The position numbers were made by a program, and so were the translations under genes. Under the pieces are notes generated by a model that searched no databases, had not been told where the DNA came from, and saw nothing but the letters and a program-made list of their open reading frames with translations. Positions 1 to 4,822 of a stretch of 5,275 bases of DNA are shown here, piece by piece. Origin of the DNA: an uncultured Alphaproteobacteria bacterium (GTDB taxonomy: Bacteria; Pseudomonadota; Alphaproteobacteria; RF32; CAG-239); the NCBI GenBank assembly GCA_944392285.1, contig CALXWF010000095.1, positions 1-5,275 of the forward strand, in the 5' to 3' direction. Positions within the stretch are counted from its first letter, which is position 1. Each line of letters starts with the position of its first letter.

Positions 1-1
1 C

Positions 2-22
2 ACCCTGAACTCGTTTCAGGGT
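2..22. repeat. Short intergenic palindrome (CCTGAA family, copy 1)
   Basis: A perfect 8-bp inverted repeat, ACCCTGAA at 2-9 and TTCAGGGT at 15-22, has a 5-nt loop (CTCGT). Its inner arm sequence CCTGAA / TTCAGG is the same as the outer arm of the larger palindrome at 61-102, so the two look like members of one repeat family. It lies outside any gene, beyond the tsf terminator. The left neighbour is not visible, so it could also act as a 3' end or mRNA-stabilising element for a gene off the left edge. No transposase or target-site duplication is seen. Confidence 0.6.
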
Positions 23-60
23 CTCTTTATGTTATTTTGTCTGCTTCGCAGGGGTTATGG

Positions 61-102
61 ATCCTGAATGTGTCACAGCCCGCAGGGTGTGACCTTCAGG
101 AT
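61..102. repeat. Compound intergenic palindrome (CCTGAA family, copy 2)
   Basis: The outer arms ATCCTGAA (61-68) and TTCAGGAT (95-102) are perfect 8-bp inverted repeats. Inside them GTCACA (72-77) pairs with TGTGAC (88-93), and CCC (79-81) pairs with GGG (85-87) around a GCA loop. The result is a long hairpin of about 17 bp interrupted by small bulges. The sequence following it, up to about 140, contains two direct copies of TTGGGA (117-122 and 128-133) and ends in GGAATGACG, which resembles the border of the same kind of dispersed repeat. By analogy with REP-type elements this is probably a multi-copy, non-coding repeat, but copy number cannot be judged from one window. Confidence 0.6.
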
Positions 103-144
103 GACAGTATAGAGAGTTGGGACTGGCTTGGGAATGACGAGGAA

Positions 145-181
145 GAAAAATAAAAAAAGCCCCGCAAATCAGCGGGGCTTT
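145..181 (-). terminator. Rho-independent terminator of the rpsB-tsf operon
   Basis: Read on the minus strand, a 10-bp GC-rich stem (positions 181-172 with 165-156, core GCCCCGC / GCGGGGC) closes a 6-nt loop and runs straight into a tract of seven or more T with further T after one A. It begins about 20 nt beyond the tsf stop codon. It indicates that the rpsB-tsf transcript ends here and does not continue into a downstream gene. Confidence 0.95.
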
Positions 182-200
182 ACTTTGCTCTGAGGCAATC

Positions 201-1127
201 TTATTTGTTGAGTTGAGCTGCAACTTCTGCTGCGAAGTCTTCTTCGCGTTTTTGCAAGCCTTCACCCAATTTGAAGCAGACAAAACCTGTTAATTTGATG
301 TCGGCGCCAAGCTCTTTGGCGGCTTCAGCAACAACATCTTTTACTTTTTTGTCAGGGTCCATAATATAGGCCTGTTCTTCAAGAACTACTTCGTCATAGT
401 ATTTTTTAATGCGGCCTTCAACCATTTTTTCAATGATGTTTTCCGGTTTGCCGGTGGCACGAGCCTGCTCGGCATAAATACCACGCTCATGTTCCAAAGA
501 TGCTTGGTCAACATCGGCAATGGTCAAAAACTGCGGACGAGATGCCGCTACATGCATGGCAATGTGTTTGCCAAGCTCGGCTAATTTGGCTTTGTCAGCT
601 TTGGACTCTAAGGCAACCAAAACACCGATTTTGCCGACACCGGGGATTGTGGCGCTATGAACATAGTCACTGATAACACCCTCGTTGACCGTGAGCATTT
701 GTGCACGACGCAAGTTCATGTTCTCACCAATCTTGGCAATCATGTCGGTTAAACGTTCTTCAAAAGTTTTGCCGCATTTGGGGCAGTCAAACTTTTTCAT
801 TTCGCAAACGTCGCCGTTTTTCATCAAAGCAACGGTGGCGGCGTCTTTTACATATTCTTGGAAAATTTCGTTTTTGGCAACAAAGTCGGTTTCAGAGTTA
901 ACTTCAACAACCGCACCTTTGTTTCCGTCAACCGCAACAGCAACCAAACCTTCGGCAGCAATACGGCTGGCTTTTTTAGCAGCAGATGCCAAACCTTTTT
1001 TTCTCAGCCAGTCAACGGCAGCTTCCATGTCTCCGTTGGTTTCGGTTAAGGCTTTTTTGCAGTCCAACATGCCGGCGCTTGTCGTCTCTCTTAATTCTTT
1101 AACCATAGCGGCAGTAATTTCTGTCAT
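201..1127 (-). CDS. tsf: Translation elongation factor Ts (EF-Ts)
   Basis: EF-Ts is the cytoplasmic nucleotide exchange factor that releases GDP from EF-Tu so that EF-Tu can rebind GTP and aminoacyl-tRNA. The 308-residue product is complete. Residues 1-55 are the N-terminal UBA-like domain, including GMLDCKKAL at 19-27. The EF-Tu-contacting motif TDFV is at 80-83. IGENM with the following LRRA (133-142) marks the N-subdomain of the core, and the C-terminal subdomain and tail end in KLGEG followed by REEDFAAEVAAQ. The ATG is preceded by AAGGGG with a 6-nt gap. The gene follows rpsB in the classic order, with a 101-nt gap holding a long hairpin, and is followed by a strong terminator. Oddity: residues 108-119 read C-x6-C-P-K-C-G, a cysteine cluster where relatives usually have a variable Gly/Pro-rich loop. 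Identification is secure; the role of the cluster is unknown. Confidence 0.98.
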   Translation of the reverse strand: MTEITAAMVKELRETTSAGMLDCKKALTETNGDMEAAVDWLRKKGLASAAKKASRIAAEGLVAVAVDGNKGAVVEVNSETDFVAKNEIFQEYVKDAATVALMKNGDVCEMKKFDCPKCGKTFEERLTDMIAKIGENMNLRRAQMLTVNEGVISDYVHSATIPGVGKIGVLVALESKADKAKLAELGKHIAMHVAASRPQFLTIADVDQASLEHERGIYAEQARATGKPENIIEKMVEGRIKKYYDEVVLEEQAYIMDPDKKVKDVVAEAAKELGADIKLTGFVCFKLGEGLQKREEDFAAEVAAQLNK

Positions 1128-1133
1128 TGTTTT

Positions 1134-1139
1134 CCCCTT
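1134..1139 (-). promoter_or_regulatory. Ribosome binding site of tsf with adjacent AT hairpin
   Basis: AAGGGG lies 6 nt before the tsf ATG and is a strong Shine-Dalgarno sequence. Its two A residues (1138-1139) are also the 3' end of a 7-bp inverted repeat, TTAAAAT (1138-1144) with ATTTTAA (1150-1156). This is an A/U-only stem that would be weak and would touch only the edge of the site. Confidence 0.75.
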
Positions 1140-1159
1140 AAAATTCGTGATTTTAAACT

Positions 1160-1204
1160 ATTGCGGCGATATCTTAAAAAATGTTTCTAAAATACCGCCA
1201 CAAT
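1160..1204 (-). ncRNA. Long intercistronic RNA hairpin between rpsB and tsf
   Basis: In the minus-strand transcript, positions 1204-1184 pair with 1160-1180 without interruption, giving 21 consecutive base pairs and a 3-nt loop (1181-1183). Four of the pairs are G-U wobbles (1200/1164, 1195/1169, 1191/1173, 1187/1177). On the opposite strand these become A-C mismatches, so the full stem exists only in rpsB-tsf mRNA. The lower half is GC-rich (GUGGCGG with its partner) and the upper half A/U-rich. It starts 24 nt after the rpsB stop codon and ends about 20 nt before the tsf Shine-Dalgarno sequence. No T-run follows it, so it is not a standard terminator. A role in mRNA processing, stability or adjusting tsf relative to rpsB is inferred. 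Confidence 0.7.
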
Positions 1205-1228
1205 GTTTGTCTTAAATGCTAAAAAGAA

Positions 1229-2047
1229 TTATTCCTTGGCGGATTCTTCTTTTTCTTCCTTAGCTTTTTTAGATGCTCTTTTTTTGGCGGGTTTGGCTTC
1301 AACAGCTTCTTCAGCGTTTTCAACCATTTCGTCTACCTTCAAACCCTGAGCGGCAATTTCAGCCTGCATTCCGTCCAAAATGGCGGAAGATACAAGCTCA
1401 GAGTAGAATTGAATGGCGCGAATCGCATCGTCATTGCCGGGAACCGGAAAATCTACAGCTTCAGGATCGGCGTTGGTATCACAAATGCCGATAACGGGAA
1501 TGCCGAGCTTCTTGGCTTCTTTAATGGCAAGAGCTTCTTTGGGGGTGTCAATAACGAACAAGAGGTCAGGCTGACCACCCATGTTCATGATACCGCCAAG
1601 TTCGGTGTTTAATTTTTCGCGCTCTTTTTTCAAGTTGAGCATTTCTTTTTTGGTGTAGCCTTCATAGGCGTTTTTCTCTTCCATCTCGTTTAATTTTACG
1701 AGGCGAGAAATTGACTTATGAACGGTTTTCCAGTTGGTCAACATACCGCCGAGCCAACGGTAGTTTACATAAAACTGACCGCATCTTTCGGCGTTTTCTT
1801 TAATGATGTCTTGCGCCTGTTTTTTGGTGCCGACAAACAGAACTTTTCCGCCTTGGGCGGCAATCTCACGCGCGGCGTTTAAGGCCGTGTAAAGCATGGG
1901 ATAAGTTTTCTGTAAGTTGATGATGTGGATGTTATCTTTTTTGCCATAGATAAACGGAGCCATCTTCGGATTCCAACGACGGGCGTGGTGACCAAAATGT
2001 ACGCCGGCTTCAACCATCTGGCGTAATGTAAATGTAGGAAGTGTCAT
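1229..2047 (-). CDS. rpsB: 30S ribosomal protein S2
   Basis: S2 binds the 30S subunit at the head-body junction late in assembly and is needed, with S1, for initiation on most mRNAs. The 272-residue product is complete. It shows the N-terminal family signature GVHFGHHARRWNPKM (15-29), FVGTKKQA (71-78) and YRWLGGMLTNW (96-106). The second signature runs from PDLLFVIDTPKEA (160-172) through GIPVIGICDTNADP (182-195), followed by PVPGNDDA (201-208). Beyond about residue 228 is a charged, Lys/Glu/Ala-rich tail absent from the shorter (241-residue) E. coli protein; such tails are common in alphaproteobacteria. The ATG is preceded by AGGA with a 10-nt gap. It is the first gene of the rpsB-tsf operon and has a long structured leader, the usual place where S2 represses its own operon in gammaproteobacteria. 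Confidence 0.99.
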   Translation of the reverse strand: MTLPTFTLRQMVEAGVHFGHHARRWNPKMAPFIYGKKDNIHIINLQKTYPMLYTALNAAREIAAQGGKVLFVGTKKQAQDIIKENAERCGQFYVNYRWLGGMLTNWKTVHKSISRLVKLNEMEEKNAYEGYTKKEMLNLKKEREKLNTELGGIMNMGGQPDLLFVIDTPKEALAIKEAKKLGIPVIGICDTNADPEAVDFPVPGNDDAIRAIQFYSELVSSAILDGMQAEIAAQGLKVDEMVENAEEAVEAKPAKKRASKKAKEEKEESAKE

Positions 2048-2057
2048 ATTATATTTA

Positions 2058-2064
2058 TCCTTTT
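2058..2064 (-). promoter_or_regulatory. Ribosome binding site of rpsB
   Basis: On the minus strand AAAAGGA ends 10 nt before the rpsB ATG and is the usable Shine-Dalgarno sequence. Its first three A residues belong to CCGGAAA (2068-2062), which can pair with TTTCCGG (2109-2103) upstream. A second and stronger GGAGG (2078-2074) lies 26 nt before the ATG, too far for direct initiation, and has no start codon at normal spacing. It may be a standby or decoy 30S contact. Confidence 0.7.
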
Positions 2065-2141
2065 CCGGTTAAACCTCCGCAGATGTTCGGCCCTTATGGG
2101 CACCGGAAACTCAATATCTGGCGATATGAGCCGTATCTGCG
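2062..2141 (-). promoter_or_regulatory. Structured rpsB 5' leader (three-way junction with alternative pairing)
   Basis: In the rpsB mRNA, CGCAGAU (2141-2135) pairs perfectly with AUCUGCG (2084-2078) and encloses two hairpins. The first (2130-2110) has CUC/GAG and AUAUC/GAUAU stems with one bulged base and a GCCA loop. The second (2108-2086) has GCCC/GGGC around an AUAA loop plus further pairs with small bulges. Together they form a three-way junction. In addition UUUCCGG (2109-2103) is perfectly complementary to CCGGAAA (2068-2062) at the Shine-Dalgarno region. That pairing crosses the closing stem, so it would make either a pseudoknot or a competing fold. In Escherichia coli the rpsB leader is the target of S2 autoregulation. 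A similar role here is inferred, and the fold has not been matched to a known RNA family. Confidence 0.65.
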
Positions 2142-2183
2142 TGTGAAATTATTGTAAAAGCACCATTGCTTTTACGGTCACAC
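2141..2183. repeat. Nested inverted repeat at the probable rpsB promoter
   Basis: The outer arms GTGTGA (2141-2146) and TCACAC (2178-2183) enclose a perfect inner 8-bp inverted repeat, GTAAAAGC (2154-2161) with GCTTTTAC (2168-2175), around a 6-nt loop. The right outer arm abuts or overlaps the proposed rpsB -10 element, and the left outer arm meets the first stem of the leader. It could be a protein operator or a 5'-end hairpin of the mRNA. The sequence does not decide between these. Confidence 0.6.
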
Positions 2184-2241
2184 TTTTAATCATTATTTAA
2201 TTATTTTGCAAGTGTTTTTTGCGGCTTTTTTAAATTTTTTT
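2183..2241 (-). promoter_or_regulatory. Probable rpsB-tsf promoter with upstream phased A-tracts
   Basis: On the minus strand TTGCAA (2211-2206) serves as a -35 element and, after 17 nt, TAAAAG (2188-2183, 4 of 6 matches to TATAAT) as a -10. Just upstream of the -35 are three A-tracts, at 2215-2220, 2226-2231 and 2235-2241. Their centres are roughly 10-11 bp apart, which is close to one helical turn. Such tracts resemble UP elements or intrinsic curvature at strong ribosomal-protein promoters. The start site would fall near 2176, giving a leader of about 130 nt. The hexamers are imperfect, so the exact position is uncertain. Confidence 0.45.
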
Positions 2242-2264
2242 GTTTATAGAAGGCTTGAATTCTC

Positions 2265-2293
2265 TTGCTTTTGCGCCGATTTTGCTTTATTTT
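2265..2293 (+). promoter_or_regulatory. Possible parE promoter
   Basis: TTGCTT (2265-2270) and TATTTT (2288-2293) are separated by 17 nt and lie just upstream of parE, which would give a leader of about 25 nt. Both hexamers match the sigma-70 consensus only partly, and the region is T-rich enough for chance matches. It is the best candidate seen in the divergent region on this strand. Confidence 0.3.
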
Positions 2294-2323
2294 TACCCTG
2301 ATTTTTGAAATGTAAGGGTTAAA

Positions 2324-4312
2324 ATGTCTGATTTATTTGAAGCTACCGCTCCCGTGATGAGCGATTATTCGGCAAAAAGTATTGAAGTTTTGGAAGGGTT
2401 GGAGCCTGTGCGGCACCGCCCGGGTATGTATATCGGCGGAACCGATGAACAGGCTCTGCACCACTTGGTTGCGGAAATTCTTGATAACTCTATGGATGAG
2501 GCCGTGGCCGGTTATGCAAACCATATTGAAATTAAATTTAATGCCGATTATTCAATTTCTATCATTGATAACGGACGCGGTATCCCCGTCGACCCACACC
2601 CCAAATATCCGAATATGTCGGCTTTGGAAGTGATTTTGACCATGTTGCACTCGGGCGGAAAGTTTGGCGGCAATGCTTATAAAGTTTCCGGCGGTTTGCA
2701 CGGTGTCGGTTTGTCGGTGGTTAATGCTTTGTCGGAATCGCTCGTTGTTGAGATTGCCCGCGATAAAAAACTTTATCGTCAGGCTTATTCAAAAGGCAAA
2801 CCCTTAACAGCACTTGAGCTGGTCGGAAATGCGCCGAACCGTCGCGGTACATCCATTACCTTTAAACCTGACCCCGAAATCTTCGGCGTTAACTCTAATT
2901 TGAACCCAAACAAAGTTTATCGTATGGCGCGCTCAAAGGCCTTTTTGTTTAAGGGAATCCGCATTTTGTGGAAATGCGCCCCCGAGGTTTTGTCTGAGGG
3001 CGATGTTACCCCCTTGGAAATGGAGTTGCATTTTCCGAACGGTCTGCGCGACTTCTTAAATTATCAAATCGGTGCCAGAGCTACCATTAACCGCACGCCT
3101 TTTTGCGGCGATGCCGAGTTAGCCAATGATGAAGGTAAAGTTGAATGGGCGATTACCTGGCCGGAAGATGAAAACGGCTTTTGTTATTCTTATTGTAACA
3201 CGGTCGTAACCCCTCAGGGCGGCACACACGAACTCGGCTTTAAGGCCGCGCTTATTCGCAGCCTTAAAGAATATGGCGAAATGGCCAATATTAAAAAAGC
3301 ATCCATCGTGACGGCCGAGGACTTTTTGAGCAATGCTTGCATTATGCTCTCGGTGTTTATCCGCGATCCGCAATTCCAAGGCCAAACCAAAGACAAACTT
3401 ACTTCTCCCAAAGCCGTGCGCTTGGTTGAACAAGCGGTTAAAGATTCTTGCGACCACTGGCTGACTCAAGATACCGAAAACGCCAATGCTCTGCTTGAAT
3501 ATGTGATTGAACGCGCCGAATCTCGCCGCAAGAAAAAAGAAGAAAAAATCTTAAACCGCAAAACCCCGACCAAAAAATTGCGCCTGCCCGGCAAACTTGC
3601 TGATTGTACGCAAGCCGCCGCCGAAAATACGGAAATTTTTATTGTTGAGGGTGATTCCGCTGGTGGTTCGGCTAAACAAGGACGCGACCGTTTTACTCAG
3701 GCGATTTTGCCTCTGCGCGGCAAAATTTTGAACGTGGCCAGCGCCAGTTTGGACAAGATTTTGCAAAACCAAGAAATTAAAGATATGTGCGAAGCTCTGG
3801 GGTGCGGCGTTAAGGAAAATTATCGCGAAGAAAATCTGCGTTATGAAAAAATTATTATCATGACCGATGCCGATGTCGACGGTGCACATATTGCCTCGCT
3901 GTTAATGACGTTTTTCTATCAGCAGATGCCAAAGCTCATTGAAAACGGGCATTTGTATATTGCTACCCCGCCGCTTTATAAAATTGCTAACGGCGGCAAA
4001 ATCTTTTATGCCCAAGATGATGAAGACAAAGACAGAATCTTGGCCAAAGAATTTAAGGGAAACGTTAAACCCGAAATCAGCCGCTTTAAAGGTTTGGGCG
4101 AAATGAGCGCGCAACAGCTTAAAGAAACCACCATGGATAAGAAAAACCGCACTCTGCTTAAGGTGATGATTCCCTCTACCAACACTGAAGAAGGCAAAGA
4201 AGAAGCCTTTGAAACCAGACGTCAGGTTGAGCGTTTGATGGGTAAAAATCCGGAAAGCCGCTTTAAGTTTATTATTGAACGCGCCAAGTTTGTGGAAGAT
4301 TTGGATATATGA
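2324..4312 (+). CDS. parE: DNA topoisomerase IV subunit B (ParE)
   Basis: ParE is the ATPase subunit of topoisomerase IV, which with ParC unlinks replicated chromosomes and relaxes supercoils. The 662-residue product is complete. The GHKL ATPase domain has EILDNSMDEA (51-60, catalytic Glu51 and Mg-binding Asn55), DNGRGIP (82-88) and the glycine-rich lid GGLHGVGLSVVNALS (123-137). The transducer domain carries the QTK loop (354-356). The Toprim domain has EGDSAGG (442-448) and TDADVDGAH (514-522), with metal ligands Glu442, Asp515 and Asp517. The C-terminal RFKGLGEM (587-594) and closing FVEDLDI are typical. ParE is preferred to GyrB because of the 662-residue length, the lack of a large Toprim insertion and the RFKGLGEM...LKETTMD wording. 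The ATG follows AAGGG with a 5-nt gap. The stop overlaps the next gene by ATGA. parC is not in the window, as is common. Confidence 0.96.
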   Translation: MSDLFEATAPVMSDYSAKSIEVLEGLEPVRHRPGMYIGGTDEQALHHLVAEILDNSMDEAVAGYANHIEIKFNADYSISIIDNGRGIPVDPHPKYPNMSALEVILTMLHSGGKFGGNAYKVSGGLHGVGLSVVNALSESLVVEIARDKKLYRQAYSKGKPLTALELVGNAPNRRGTSITFKPDPEIFGVNSNLNPNKVYRMARSKAFLFKGIRILWKCAPEVLSEGDVTPLEMELHFPNGLRDFLNYQIGARATINRTPFCGDAELANDEGKVEWAITWPEDENGFCYSYCNTVVTPQGGTHELGFKAALIRSLKEYGEMANIKKASIVTAEDFLSNACIMLSVFIRDPQFQGQTKDKLTSPKAVRLVEQAVKDSCDHWLTQDTENANALLEYVIERAESRRKKKEEKILNRKTPTKKLRLPGKLADCTQAAAENTEIFIVEGDSAGGSAKQGRDRFTQAILPLRGKILNVASASLDKILQNQEIKDMCEALGCGVKENYREENLRYEKIIIMTDADVDGAHIASLLMTFFYQQMPKLIENGHLYIATPPLYKIANGGKIFYAQDDEDKDRILAKEFKGNVKPEISRFKGLGEMSAQQLKETTMDKKNRTLLKVMIPSTNTEEGKEEAFETRRQVERLMGKNPESRFKFIIERAKFVEDLDI

Positions 4313-4773
4313 TACGCTCTCTGCAAAATGCCGATGTGGCGCGCGTGCTTGATATTTGGCTCCAAGCCAGCTTGCAGGCGCATGATTTTGTGGCGCGCGA
4401 TTATTGGCTGAAAATGCAGGAAACCGTCCGGCGTGATTATTTGCCTCTGGCTCAGACTTTTGTCTTTGTTGATAAGCGTCAGATTAAAGGTTTTATCTCG
4501 GTTGTAGATGAAAACCATGTCGGAGCTTTGTTTGTGGCACCGCAGTTTCAGAACCAAAAAATCGGCTCAAAATTGCTTGAATATGTTAAGAGAAATCGGC
4601 CTTTTTTGACTTTGAAAGTGTTTGCACAAAACACCAAAGCCTTGAGCTTTTATCGGCAGAAAGGTTTCTTGCTGCTTAAGCAAAGTGTTGAGCCCTCAAC
4701 CAAAGCTGATGAAATGTTGCTAAGCTGGGCCAAAGGCAGCAAAAACAAAATAAAACGCCAAGGAGATTCTTAA
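4309..4773 (+). CDS. GNAT-family N-acetyltransferase, YiaC-like
   Basis: A 154-residue cytoplasmic protein of the GCN5-related acetyltransferase fold, predicted to move an acetyl group from acetyl-CoA to an amine. It aligns by eye along its length with E. coli YiaC, a reported protein lysine acetyltransferase: IWLQASLQAHDFV near the N-terminus, GFISV (61-65), ALFVAP (73-78), then QNQKIGSKLL (81-90), LKVFAQNTKALSFYRQKGF (102-120) and a final LLSW (137-140). Tyr115 in the SFY motif is the likely general acid. The acetyl-CoA loop (Q/R-x-x-G-x-G/A) is degenerate, with Lys84 where the first glycine normally sits. A short basic tail follows residue 140. Its ATG overlaps the parE stop (ATGA), with GGAAG 10 nt upstream, so translation is probably coupled to parE. 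The substrate is unknown. Confidence 0.88.
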   Translation: MIRSLQNADVARVLDIWLQASLQAHDFVARDYWLKMQETVRRDYLPLAQTFVFVDKRQIKGFISVVDENHVGALFVAPQFQNQKIGSKLLEYVKRNRPFLTLKVFAQNTKALSFYRQKGFLLLKQSVEPSTKADEMLLSWAKGSKNKIKRQGDS

Positions 4774-4786
4774 AAATTAAAAAGGA

Positions 4787-4822
4787 AAACCCTCTTTCAG
4801 ACGAAAGAGGGTTTCTTTTTTT
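4787..4822. terminator. Bidirectional terminator between convergent genes
   Basis: A perfect 12-bp stem, AAACCCTCTTTC (4787-4798) with GAAAGAGGGTTT (4803-4814), has an AGAC loop. Rightward it is followed by C and seven T (4816-4822), which ends the parE-acetyltransferase transcript 13 nt past the last stop codon. Leftward the stem is followed by a T-rich, interrupted tract (complement of 4771-4786), so it should also stop the converging gene. The rightward T-run ends inside the stop codon of that gene (4821-4823). Confidence 0.92.

Noticed and set aside
32..283. 83-codon open frame on the minus strand starting inside tsf's 3' end
   Set aside because: It reads through the tsf terminator hairpin and the palindromic repeats (its last third is translated repeat, CHPEGHTLRAVTHSGS), overlaps tsf in another frame and has no domain; not a gene.
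1160..1204. Intercistronic hairpin as a Rho-independent terminator
   Set aside because: No T-run follows the stem on the minus strand, and tsf, which needs read-through, lies just downstream.
685..1215. 176-codon plus-strand open frame antisense to tsf
   Set aside because: It lies opposite a securely identified gene and its sequence is the shadow expected of that codon usage; it also runs through the intercistronic hairpin.
2149..2193. 14-codon minus-strand open frame upstream of rpsB (MIKSVTVKAMVLLQ), a possible leader peptide
   Set aside because: No Shine-Dalgarno sequence precedes it and its start lies between the proposed -35 and -10, so it would not be in the transcript; it is also built from the inverted repeat.
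3119..3889. Long minus-strand open frames inside parE
   Set aside because: They are antisense to conserved ParE motifs, have no recognisable family and no plausible ribosome binding site considered convincing.
2324..4312. Calling the topoisomerase gene gyrB
   Set aside because: Length, lack of the extra GyrB Toprim-region insertion and the RFKGLGEM / FVEDLDI wording fit ParE better.
4796..4805. TTCAGACGAA in the terminator loop region resembling the Neisseria DNA uptake sequence
   Set aside because: It matches only 8 of 10 bases, occurs once, and nothing else in the window suggests Neisseriaceae; chance within a terminator.
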